Below the pieces are notes generated by a model. The model was given only the letters and a program-made list of their open reading frames with translations, did no database searches and had not been told where the DNA came from. From a virus, in IMG/VR virus record IMGVR_UViG_3300034103_000204, positions 1 to 33,765 of that record: 33,765 bases of DNA; one strand, 5' to 3'. A program made the translations under genes and the position numbers. This document shows positions 21,263 through 28,840 of this stretch, in pieces; the first letter of the stretch is position 1, and the number at the start of each line of letters is the position of its first letter.

Positions 21263-21703
21263 TTACGCCATAGCCGTTGTACGGCCCAGTTCAATAAGGG
21301 TTGTGCCGTCACTAATGAACTCAAGTGCAAAGTAACGCGCAGTTGTTGTGCCTGTTGCAAGTGTTCCCTGTGATCTAAAGCCTGCACCAAATGTCATGGT
21401 GTAGCTTGTCGCACCTGAAGTCAGAATCAACAAGGTACGGCGCATACCGGCAGCTGGAACAGTAGTGGTAAAAGTTGCAGTTGCATTAGGGGTAACTTCA
21501 ACATTAACGTTAGTGCTTGAACCCATTGCTAGAGCAAGTGTGCCAGCAGTAAGAACCACGAACCCACTTAGCAAATAAGTTTCAACTGCTTCAATGGCAT
21601 CGTTTGAGTTTGTGTGTTGCGCTGAATGTGGCGGTGAGTTCAGCGAACTTGTTGGAGTTGGGTTGCTTAGAATGTCCACGCTAGTTGGAAAGTTTGTAGC
21701 CAT
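21263..21703 (-). CDS. Minor tail / fibre-linked protein
   Basis: A 146-residue protein. Residues 1-45 (FPTSVDILSNPTPTSSLNSP... SAQHTNSNDAIEAVE) are an attachment and trimerisation start typical of phage tail fibres. The rest is Thr/Ala-rich beta sequence (NATATFTTTVPAAGMRRTLLILTSGATSYTMTFG). It sits between the large baseplate protein and the putative receptor-binding protein. Confidence 0.7.
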   Translation of the reverse strand: MATNFPTSVDILSNPTPTSSLNSPPHSAQHTNSNDAIEAVETYLLSGFVVLTAGTLALAMGSSTNVNVEVTPNATATFTTTVPAAGMRRTLLILTSGATSYTMTFGAGFRSQGTLATGTTTARYFALEFISDGTTLIELGRTTAMA

Positions 21704-21711
21704 GTCAAATC

Positions 21712-23055
21712 CTAATTCTTAGTGAACCGAGTTCGTAAGTCTGTCACGTTGCCAGAGTTCTCTGCACCGTTATATCTTACCTGCGGATCATCATAGATTG
21801 CATTGAGTGCATCGTATAACGGCAAGCCACCACCAAGCACACCGTAAACAGGATGGTCAAGAATGAATGGGAACTTACGGATTGAGCCAAAGTCAAACGT
21901 GATCTTGTGCTGCGCTATACCGATTGAATGCTTGATACCTGTAACGTCTGCATACTGCTCAAACGGATCGCCGATGCCGTTAGGTGTGAATACAACTTTG
22001 TAGACATCCTGCAATTCAATCTGCAATAACTTGCCCTGCTGCTCTGGTGTCTTATCGTGCAGATTAACTTCTACGCTTGTGATTCGTAGTTCAGGTTGAT
22101 CATAAACACCAAGTAGATATTCAGCTAAAGTAAGTGCTTCTTCATCGTCTACTAATAACAAACCGTCAAGGGATAAAGTCTGAATGCCGTAAAGAGCTTG
22201 CGAGTCTACCGAGTCTGCTATCTGTGCAGTACCACCAATGCGCGTAACCACTACGCGGTTGTAAAGGTTCTCTGATCCGTAGACAACTTGAATGTCACTA
22301 TAATTTACAGTTGTTGCAGTAACTGCTGTGCCGTGTGTGCCGTCACTAAAGACTAAAGTTTCATCAAGTGGTGGCCCAACAATTCTGTCTTGGAATACTA
22401 ATGCGCCGTCTTTATTCATAAACAAAGAACCGACTTCAGTTGATTCAATCAGCTGCAAGTAACTGAGCAGGTTAGTGTTTTGCGCTACCGTGTCATTGGT
22501 TAAAGTGCGCCGACCTTCTTCAATGATTCGCTTAGATGCAGGCCACGCAACTTCTGGTCTGTTGAGAATCTTAAAGATGCGCTCACCAGATAGTTCTTCT
22601 ACGTTAGTGAAAGCATTGAGTTGAGTTGCGTTGAGTTGTAAGAATCCATCTACGCAAGAAACTCCAGCAAATGATTTGTTACCAAGTTCATAGGACAAAT
22701 CCCAATCATCTATGAACCCGGTGTATTGCCTGATTCCGTTTGTTTCGATAGCAACTTCCTTGCGTGGAACTATCTGCGTGTAGAACGGCCCATCTTCATA
22801 GAACGGGTCAAAGTGTCTATCGTCATTGTGCAGGGTTATAGATGCGTTGCCTGCTGTGTATCTGTCTAACTCGTTTGACTTGCCACGCGAAATAGAAACA
22901 CTAGCCACATGATCAGTAACGTCATAGAGAACATCGCCACCAAGAATGTAGTTGCTATTTAGAACGCCACGAACAGGATCATCTAGCGCGAAATAAGAAC
23001 CTAGTGAGTCTGTTAAATCAAAGGCAATGAACACCTTAGTATCTGGTTGTGACAT
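21712..23055 (-). CDS. Minor tail protein (baseplate hub, Dit/Tal-like)
   Basis: A 447-residue protein located right after the tape measure gene, the usual place of distal tail and baseplate hub proteins. The N-terminal region has VASVSISRGKSNELDRYTAGNASITLHNDDRHFDP, a pattern common in actinophage minor tail proteins. A curious internal echo is LDDPVRGVL near residue 24 and LDHPVYGVL near residue 404. It probably forms the ring and hub at the tail tip that carries the fibres. Confidence 0.82.
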   Translation of the reverse strand: MSQPDTKVFIAFDLTDSLGSYFALDDPVRGVLNSNYILGGDVLYDVTDHVASVSISRGKSNELDRYTAGNASITLHNDDRHFDPFYEDGPFYTQIVPRKEVAIETNGIRQYTGFIDDWDLSYELGNKSFAGVSCVDGFLQLNATQLNAFTNVEELSGERIFKILNRPEVAWPASKRIIEEGRRTLTNDTVAQNTNLLSYLQLIESTEVGSLFMNKDGALVFQDRIVGPPLDETLVFSDGTHGTAVTATTVNYSDIQVVYGSENLYNRVVVTRIGGTAQIADSVDSQALYGIQTLSLDGLLLVDDEEALTLAEYLLGVYDQPELRITSVEVNLHDKTPEQQGKLLQIELQDVYKVVFTPNGIGDPFEQYADVTGIKHSIGIAQHKITFDFGSIRKFPFILDHPVYGVLGGGLPLYDALNAIYDDPQVRYNGAENSGNVTDLRTRFTKN

Positions 23056-25278
23056 TTACGCACTCGCAAAGACTGGGCCACTTGTGCGTTCGTATCGTTT
23101 GATCGCATCAACAATTTCACGCCCTACCTGTGTCCCGTTTGTTCCTATTCCTGCATTGACGGTGATGTTGTAATTGTTTCCACCTGAGCCACCCATCTTT
23201 GACAATGGCACAACTGCTTCAGGCCCGGCTTCACCAATGAGAGCTAGTGTCGGTTTGTTTACAACGCCACCTTCTGCAAGTGCAGGAACACCCTTGAGTA
23301 AAGTGTTAAGTTCTTTGATCTGATCCTTAGATAACTTGCCTGCATCCAAAGCCTTCTGCAAGTTCTTAGGCAAAGCAGCAAAGCCACCAACAATGCGGAA
23401 GCCTGACTTCTTAATTGCTGCAATGATTCCGTTCACCATTGCTTGACCTTGAGTAATACCTGCTTGATAGAACGCAGTTGCGCCTGCCTGTCCTAATGCA
23501 GTTGCTGCTGTGTTTACGCTTGCAACTAATTTGTTGGTTTCACTTATTGCGCTTGCGCCACCAGCAATAAGTTCATCAGCTATTTTGCCACCTGCTTCTG
23601 CGCCTGCTGCTAAGACCTGTTGGATCGCAGACTCAGATAAGCCCATCTTGATAAGTTGCTGAATCTTGCCAGCAAACGAAACAATGCCATTGGCTTGAGC
23701 GCGTAGGTTCTGCAAGAACGTGCCAGTCTGTGCATTGGCTGCATCACCAAAGTTAAGTAGTCCGTTGATCGAATCTTTAACTCCATCACGGAAAGATGCA
23801 AACGCTTCCTTTGCAGCAGCAAGTTTGTCACGCGCTGCTGTTAGTTTGTCATTCATCTTCTGTAATGCAGATGCAGCCTTAGCAGCTTGTTTAGCAACTT
23901 CCTTAGCCATAGCAGCAGCAGCCTTAGCAGACTTACTTGCGCCCTTTGCTGCGTTGCTTGCCCCACTACTAGCACCAGCAACATCACTTGAACCGGGAAC
24001 TTTAACAGGAACAGGAATGTTGCCAGTCTTAACTCCCTTGATTCCTGCATTGTCTAACGCATCTGCTGCACGAGTAGCAGCTAGAGCAACGGCGTTAAGG
24101 CTGATAATGTTGCGGTCTACATTCTGTCGCGCAAGATCAGCAGCAGTTCCAAATCTTTGGAAACTGCGAACGCCATTAGATTCCATAAAGCGAACTTCTT
24201 TGTCTGTCGCTTCAGCTGCAATGGCTACGTCATAAATCTTTGCAGCAAGGAAACCAGCTGCAACAATGAGCGCACCAATACCCGTACTGATTAACGCTGA
24301 CTTCATAACACCAGTAGCAACTTTTGTTGCAGTTGCTGTTGCACCGATAGCAGCAGAAGTTGCGACCCATGAAGCGCGCAACGCTAGAACTAATGGAGTT
24401 ACAGTCTTGATACCAAGAAACAAAAGAATTAGATTCTTAATCTTTAGAGCAGTTCCGTCTAGGTTAGTTATTACATTTGCAATCTCTGTGCCAATAGCTT
24501 CAAGCCCTGCACCTGCACCTTGAAACTGGATCACTTCAACTACGCGCTCAATGGCTGGCATCACATTGTTCAGGAACTTATCAACTAACTTGGTCAGGAT
24601 AGGCAGCAACAATCCACCAATAGTTTCTTGCGCTTCAGCTAATCGCTCACGCATAATTGCTAACTTGCCTGCAAATGTATTTGCAGCAACGGCAGCCTGA
24701 CCACCAAATAACTTGTTCAAGTATTCCTGAACTTGTCCAAAGTCTTTAGACTTCTTTATGTTTTCAGGGATGACAATGCCTAACTTACTTAATGAAGCAA
24801 AGTTGCCACCTAATGCACGAGTCAAACCAAGCGACACGGTAGACAAGTCACGGCCTGAACCGGCACTAACATCAAGGCTAAGTTTCAACAGGTCTTGAGC
24901 TTGCCCAATGTCACCTGTTGCTCTAGCAAGATTCTCTAGTGCTGGTCTTAAATCGGTATCAGATACACCAGTTGCAAACTGTTGCGCGGTAATGAACTTC
25001 TCTGTTGCAGCAATGGCTGAATCAGTTGCGCCTGTGACGTTCTGTAAAGTCTTGGCTAATTTGAGTTGGGCTTTCTGATCGGCAGCAGCAGCCTTAACTG
25101 CATCAACACCTAGCTTGATACTTGCAGCACCCATAGCAGCAATGCCAAGTGCAGCCTTGCGAGTTGAATTGGATACATTCATACCCATTAGTTTTGAAGT
25201 CTTAGATACACCTTTGAGTGATGTAGTTAGCTGAGTGGTGTCACCCTTAAATCTAACTTCAAAATCTTTGCCTGCCAC
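23056..25278 (-). CDS. Tape measure protein
   Basis: A 740-residue protein, the longest in the genome. It shows an N-terminal helical region, a hydrophobic central part (~280-350, several membrane-like segments), an Ala/Lys-rich coiled coil (~435-500, GASNAAKGASKSAKAAAAMA...), and the C-terminal GEAGPEAVVPLSKMG motif typical of tape measures. Length sets the tail: by the usual ~0.15 nm per residue it suggests a tail near 110 nm. It is encoded downstream of the frameshifted chaperones, as expected, but two other genes intervene. Confidence 0.92.
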   Translation of the reverse strand: MAGKDFEVRFKGDTTQLTTSLKGVSKTSKLMGMNVSNSTRKAALGIAAMGAASIKLGVDAVKAAAADQKAQLKLAKTLQNVTGATDSAIAATEKFITAQQFATGVSDTDLRPALENLARATGDIGQAQDLLKLSLDVSAGSGRDLSTVSLGLTRALGGNFASLSKLGIVIPENIKKSKDFGQVQEYLNKLFGGQAAVAANTFAGKLAIMRERLAEAQETIGGLLLPILTKLVDKFLNNVMPAIERVVEVIQFQGAGAGLEAIGTEIANVITNLDGTALKIKNLILLFLGIKTVTPLVLALRASWVATSAAIGATATATKVATGVMKSALISTGIGALIVAAGFLAAKIYDVAIAAEATDKEVRFMESNGVRSFQRFGTAADLARQNVDRNIISLNAVALAATRAADALDNAGIKGVKTGNIPVPVKVPGSSDVAGASSGASNAAKGASKSAKAAAAMAKEVAKQAAKAASALQKMNDKLTAARDKLAAAKEAFASFRDGVKDSINGLLNFGDAANAQTGTFLQNLRAQANGIVSFAGKIQQLIKMGLSESAIQQVLAAGAEAGGKIADELIAGGASAISETNKLVASVNTAATALGQAGATAFYQAGITQGQAMVNGIIAAIKKSGFRIVGGFAALPKNLQKALDAGKLSKDQIKELNTLLKGVPALAEGGVVNKPTLALIGEAGPEAVVPLSKMGGSGGNNYNITVNAGIGTNGTQVGREIVDAIKRYERTSGPVFASA

Positions 25279-25286
25279 TAAGACTC

Positions 25287-26012
25287 CTAAGCGACAGTAA
25301 GACCTGCCATTAACTCCAAGAACTCACGGCGTATATCTTGCCGTATTTCTTTCTGACTCATCCCATTGTACCTAGATAAATCAACATCCTTAAATTCTAT
25401 TTCACACTTAGCGCATACCTTCTCAAGTGTGCAGCAGCATTCCCAATGATCTAGGGTGCGGTGTGACTCACGCTTAGTAATCGTCACAGGTGGTCGGTCT
25501 GAGTATCTCTGCTCAGGTGCTTGCATAATCTCGCCATAACCGCGCAAGGTTTCAAACTCTGCGCCGGGTGCGTGTTGTGGCGCAAAGAAGATACGGGCAG
25601 GATCGCAAGTCTGTGGGTCACCAACAATGTCTAACAGTTCGTGCATCTGCTTCCAGACTGAGAACCACTCGTGACTAGGTACGGGTTCTGCAAATGGGAT
25701 AACAATGTGCCAATGCTGTTCTTCTAGGCTGTGGCTGTGCGTGGTGTAAATAATGTATTCATAGCCGTCTAGTTTCTTTAGTGTGTCATCTAGTGCTTCG
25801 CCGTCTAGATCAGCTACGAATGCGTTGATAGCAATTACGTTCTTGTTACCGCGTGACCCGTTCTCAACGTAGGTAACTGGACTGTATAAGTGACCCTTGT
25901 ATTTATCTTCACGTTCAGCGTGATGCGATAGCAAAGCTACAAAGCCAGCCCAATCATCTGCGTATGGCTTAGGTCTGTTGTCCTTGACTGACCACCATTT
26001 AACTGCGTACAT
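25287..26012 (-). CDS. Archaeo-eukaryotic-primase-like protein in the tail module
   Basis: A 241-residue protein with the spaced motifs of AEP-type primases and replication initiators: AFVADLDG (Asp68 and Asp70, metal ligands), EQHWHIVIPF (His102), and CDPARIFFAP (Asp137). A C-terminal Cys group (CCC 192-194, Cys200, Cys203) could bind zinc. There is no fused helicase. It would prime or initiate DNA synthesis, yet it sits between a neck-type gene and the tape measure, far from the replication genes. It may be an inserted gene, or a re-purposed nucleotide-binding protein. Confidence 0.6.
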   Translation of the reverse strand: MYAVKWWSVKDNRPKPYADDWAGFVALLSHHAEREDKYKGHLYSPVTYVENGSRGNKNVIAINAFVADLDGEALDDTLKKLDGYEYIIYTTHSHSLEEQHWHIVIPFAEPVPSHEWFSVWKQMHELLDIVGDPQTCDPARIFFAPQHAPGAEFETLRGYGEIMQAPEQRYSDRPPVTITKRESHRTLDHWECCCTLEKVCAKCEIEFKDVDLSRYNGMSQKEIRQDIRREFLELMAGLTVA

Positions 26013-26048
26013 GAGTCAGACTCTAGCAGTTGTTATACGCTCTGTCTA

Positions 26049-26561
26049 CTACATTCGTTCAAGTTTTTTAGTCAAGCGATCTAAGGATTTTAGGTACTCT
26101 TGGTTGATCTTTGGAGCCATTGCTTCAACGGTAGGCCAGAAGAAATAGCCCTGATTTCCGTTGCCCAATTTAGGCGATCTGTCAGGAAATTGGCGCAACC
26201 TGTCAGACCCAAACTCTGCGCCGTAGAACACGTCACCCCTAGTAACTGGTCGCTTGCGCTTCTTGCTTGGTCTGGATTTAGAAACGAACTCAGATGAACC
26301 GCGTAACTTGATAGCCGGCACACGGTCAGAGAAAGCGCGTAAGCCCATTGCAGATTGAATTGCTTGCCTGCGATTAGGTGCGTAGCTTGCATGCGCTCTA
26401 ACTTCAGTCACAATAACTTTAGCCAACACAATAGATGCAGAACGTATCTCTTGGTTAAACATTGAATCAGCTGCCGAAGCCCGTCTAAGAAACTCAAACA
26501 GACCGACAACTTCCACAGATGCACCACCGGCGCGACCTGTTGCAAATTTACTTAGTGCCAT
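26049..26561 (-). CDS. HK97-gp10-like neck/tail morphogenesis protein
   Basis: A 170-residue, basic protein. An N-terminal helix (VGLFEFLRRASAADSMFNQEIRSASIVLAKVIV), the middle RSSKKRKRP-type basic loop, and the C-terminal GYFFWPTVEAMAPKINQEYLKSLDRL resemble the neck or tail-completion proteins usually called HK97-gp10-like. Its usual place is before the major tail gene; here it lies after the chaperones. Its ATG overlaps the stop of the frameshifted chaperone (TAATG). Confidence 0.68.
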   Translation of the reverse strand: MALSKFATGRAGGASVEVVGLFEFLRRASAADSMFNQEIRSASIVLAKVIVTEVRAHASYAPNRRQAIQSAMGLRAFSDRVPAIKLRGSSEFVSKSRPSKKRKRPVTRGDVFYGAEFGSDRLRQFPDRSPKLGNGNQGYFFWPTVEAMAPKINQEYLKSLDRLTKKLERM

Positions 26562-26961
26562 TATGTCCCCTGACTATTTCGCCAGCGCAGATACATTGCC
26601 ATTGTAAATAGCATACGTTCAGATTCTTCCATTAAGACTGACGGAGCAATGCCAGTTTCAACGGATAGATAAGCCAGATACCAATGTTGGGATGAGTCAC
26701 CCAACCCAGTTATTTTGGGCTTTCTTCACTCGCTTCAATCGTGTCTACGTCATCGCACCATTCTTCAAAAGACTTTGCAGTTTTGTTAGTACGGTGCAAC
26801 CAATGCCATGAGAGCCACAACATATCTGTGATTCTAAAATCTGTTTCTAATGCTGTTACCGACTTAGTGAACTTGTCCTCAAATGCAACAAGGTCACGAG
26901 TTGTAGCAGAAACATCTTCTACTGACTTATCGTTAAAAGTTACGCGCAGGTTGATCTTCAT
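26561..26961 (-). CDS. Tail assembly chaperones, short form and -1 frameshift fusion
   Basis: The zero-frame product (26961-26710) is 83 residues, MKINLRVTFNDKSVEDVSAT onward, ending EESPK at a TAA. A -1 shift on CCCAAAA continues the protein for 50 residues (ITGLGDSSQHWYLAYLSVET...), giving a 133-residue fusion ending at 26561. This is the G / G-T arrangement conserved in long-tailed phages: both forms bind the tape measure and tail tube protein during tail assembly. It lies between the major tail protein and the tape measure, as expected. Confidence 0.88.
26713..26719 (-). other. Programmed -1 ribosomal frameshift site (CCCAAAA)
   Basis: A canonical X XXY YYZ heptamer, read as CCA AAA in the zero frame and CCC AAA after slipping back one base, directly followed by the zero-frame TAA (26712-26710). 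The -1 frame is open across the gap to the next gene and encodes a chaperone-like extension. No unusually strong pseudoknot is obvious downstream by eye. Confidence 0.88.
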
Positions 26962-26962
26962 A

Positions 26963-27373
26963 CTAGGCAGAAGTTCCGCGAACGATTGTGCCAGATGTAG
27001 GCCAAGTTACAGACAGAGTTGCAATGTCACCAACGCTGGAAGCAAATGGCGAGTAGGAATTTACAAGACATAGTGACGTGTAGCTTGGGTTAGTTGAAGA
27101 TACTGAACCTGAAGTTGGAACGATTACAACAGTAGCCAAAGTATTTAGCAATGGGAACAGAGTTGCATCAACTGAAGCTGCACCAAAGTCCTGCATGAAC
27201 TGAAGTGTTAGTGATCCAGTCTTTAGACCGCCGATACGCTCACGGAAAGTTCCACCAAAGGCAGTTGTTTCTAGGTCATCAGATTCAATACTCAGTTCAA
27301 CACTATTAAGTGAGGTAGAGAAGTTGGTTCCGTTTACGGTTACTTTGTAATCCGTAGCTGAAAATTTTGGCAT
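26963..27373 (-). CDS. Major tail (tube) protein
   Basis: A 136-residue protein with the tail-tube pattern: KVTVNGTNFSTSLNSVELSIESDDLETTAFGGTFRERIGGLKTGSLTLQF, with the characteristic TTxxG and GLKTGSLT segments of a beta-sandwich tube subunit. It should polymerise in hexameric rings to form the tail tube. Position and strong composition (few charges, many Ser/Thr) agree. It ends 1 base before the chaperone ATG. Confidence 0.87.
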   Translation of the reverse strand: MPKFSATDYKVTVNGTNFSTSLNSVELSIESDDLETTAFGGTFRERIGGLKTGSLTLQFMQDFGAASVDATLFPLLNTLATVVIVPTSGSVSSTNPSYTSLCLVNSYSPFASSVGDIATLSVTWPTSGTIVRGTSA

Positions 27374-27387
27374 TGCGTGTTGCTCCC

Positions 27388-27795
27388 TTAGTCTGCGTAG
27401 CAGAGAACTAGGAACTCTGCTGCTAAATAGTTTACTTCACCGACAGGGATCGTGGCATACGCTCTCATATCGGTAACTCTTAAATCATACACTTTCCCAC
27501 CAAGTGTCTTGTCGCGCTCAATGGCTAATTTAATACTGGATGTGCCGGTGCTAGAACAGAAGGCATCCATTGAGTTCTGCGCTGTTCTCTCAGCTACGCG
27601 ACCAACTAGCACAATGACGGTGAACTGGTAAGTCTGCATTCCTCGTGCAAAGGTATTGTCATAGGCAATAGAGTCAGGCGAGATAATCGCAATGGGTGGA
27701 TTTGGATTATCAGGCAAGACTGCTGCTGTGCGTAGTCCCGTGATAGTTGCAAGGTTTACTGCAAGCCCTGTACGGATTTCAGATAGTAGTGCCAT
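27388..27795 (-). CDS. Tail terminator protein
   Basis: A 135-residue protein preceding the major tail gene. It has an N-terminal helix (LLSEIRTGLAVNLATITGLR), then PNPPIAIISPDSIAYDNTFARGMQTYQFTVIVLVG and a C-terminal YLAAEFLVLCYAD, the layout of the small terminator/joining proteins that cap the tail tube. Its ATG shares one base with the connector stop. Confidence 0.72.
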   Translation of the reverse strand: MALLSEIRTGLAVNLATITGLRTAAVLPDNPNPPIAIISPDSIAYDNTFARGMQTYQFTVIVLVGRVAERTAQNSMDAFCSSTGTSSIKLAIERDKTLGGKVYDLRVTDMRAYATIPVGEVNYLAAEFLVLCYAD

Positions 27796-28400
27796 TACGC
27801 AAGGTTTCGCATTCTGCGATAAGGCGCAACCAACTGAGCAACGTCAGGGTCAATGTCCCTAGTTACTGAGATCGCTCCAAGATCGCCAAAGCCTGCAACA
27901 CCTAGCGGTGAATCTAAACGCTTGAAGATACGGCTGGCCTGAATGATGCAAGCCTGTGTGATTGCAATAGGAACACTAGACCAACCAAAGACTGCGGTTA
28001 CTTTTACAAGTGCTTGCTCAGATTCAACTGGGAATAGATAGTTCTCTACTGCGCGAATGCGTGTGTACGGAACAGGCAGACCATCTACGTTCCCGTTCAA
28101 TGGTTCTAGCTGATAGTCAATAGGTGCAAAGGTTGTATCAAAGACACCATCGCCACCAGATGAAACTTGAATTGTGATAGCCGTTCCAGATACATCATCA
28201 ATTTGAGTAACGAAAGAATCTTCTGCTGCGTAGTAGCGCGTGGCTGTTCCTGATGAATAGAAGTATCTGCCAGCGTGTCCGTCAATAGCCCGTGATGCTG
28301 ACTCAACTGCCATCTCTAGTAACGAATCATCAACAGCATCTGTGATGCGCAATGCTGCCTTAATTTGTGTAAGTGTGGCGTAGCCGTTTGTGATTGCCAA
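27795..28400 (-). CDS. Head-tail connector (gp6-like)
   Basis: A 201-residue protein starting at TTG 28400 with AGGAG 7 bases upstream. The N-terminal helix region (LTQIKAALRITDAVDDSLLEMAVESASRAIDGHAGRYFY) is the classic head-tail connector pattern of HK97 gp6-type proteins. The C-terminal part (ITQACIIQASRIFKRLDSPLGVAGFGDLGAISVTRD...VAPYRR) also fits. It should bind the portal and continue the DNA channel. It is the first gene of the tail operon after a terminator. Confidence 0.85.
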   Translation of the reverse strand: MAITNGYATLTQIKAALRITDAVDDSLLEMAVESASRAIDGHAGRYFYSSGTATRYYAAEDSFVTQIDDVSGTAITIQVSSGGDGVFDTTFAPIDYQLEPLNGNVDGLPVPYTRIRAVENYLFPVESEQALVKVTAVFGWSSVPIAITQACIIQASRIFKRLDSPLGVAGFGDLGAISVTRDIDPDVAQLVAPYRRMRNLA

Positions 28401-28434
28401 TGGAAACTCCTAAAGTCTGTTCCTATTCTACGGC
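28401..28434 (-). promoter_or_regulatory. Candidate promoter and ribosome site of the tail operon
   Basis: Immediately downstream of the moron terminator, the minus strand has TAGAAT (28430-28425), a good -10 match, about 25 bases before the TTG start of the connector gene, then AGGAG. No clear -35 is seen. A promoter is expected here because the terminator would otherwise silence the tail genes. Confidence 0.35.
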
Positions 28435-28443
28435 AGACAAAAG

Positions 28444-28480
28444 CAAACAGCCCCACCGTCAGGCAGGGCTGTTCGTTTTG
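28444..28480 (-). terminator. Rho-independent terminator after the moron gene
   Basis: On the minus strand, GAACAGCCC (arm 28475-28467) pairs with GGGCTGTTT (28454-28446), with further CC-GG pairing inside and a small TGAC-centred loop, followed by GCTTTTG. It lies just after the stop at 28486, so it should end the short transcript that starts at promoter copy 1. Confidence 0.75.
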
Positions 28481-28485
28481 TTTAA

Positions 28486-28722
28486 CTATGCAGCTGATTT
28501 GATTGCATTGAATTCTGCTTTGTCAATTTCTGTTACTTCAACAACTGCTATTGGCTGAAAGTAACCACGATTTATTGGCTTGCCTGCTGCATTAGAACTT
28601 TTGTGCCATGTGCAAGCGATTGAATCATCCATACCAAGTAAGAAAGTAGCAACTACATAATCTGCATCTGATGAGCGTACTTCGATCTGACCTTTGTATT
28701 CTGCTTTGAAAAACTTCTTCAT
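28486..28722 (-). CDS. Single-gene moron of unknown function
   Basis: A 78-residue protein, MKKFFKAEYKGQIEVRSSDADYVVATF onward, with alternating beta-type segments and an acidic/Ala C-terminus. I do not recognise it. It has its own promoter-leader (copy 1), a ribosome site AAAGGA and its own terminator, all inside the late structural region. That is the definition of a moron: a gene expressed independently of the surrounding operon. The shared early-type promoter suggests early or constitutive expression, perhaps for host takeover or superinfection control. Confidence 0.7.
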   Translation of the reverse strand: MKKFFKAEYKGQIEVRSSDADYVVATFLLGMDDSIACTWHKSSNAAGKPINRGYFQPIAVVEVTEIDKAEFNAIKSAA

Positions 28723-28840
28723 TTTGTTTCCTTTGTCCTAGCAGGTTTCCCTGCGCTTATGTATTAAGTATTGCTTGTTTGTATAACAATGTCAAGCCCA
28801 TTTAGGAAACCCGTATTTACCGCGTGTCTATTGGGTTTTT
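28723..28840 (-). promoter_or_regulatory. Promoter-leader element, copy 1 (GNRA hairpin plus upstream block)
   Basis: On the minus strand, -35 TTGACA (28795-28790), 17-base spacer, -10 AATACT (28772-28767), then ACATAAGC at the likely transcript start, a hairpin GCAGG-GAAA-CCTGC (28741-28754), TAGGACA (28734-28740), AAAGGAAAC and the ATG at 28722. The 26-base block 28815-28840, identical to 17456-17481, overlaps the last codons of the epimerase gene. The spacing from -35 to leader is the same (27 bases) in copies 1 and 2. Confidence 0.78.

Noticed and set aside
23720-24235. A 171-residue plus-strand frame inside the tape measure gene, and other plus-strand frames
   Set aside because: All are antisense to well-supported minus-strand genes, lack ribosome sites and show low-complexity products expected from reverse reading of Ala/Lys-rich coding sequence.
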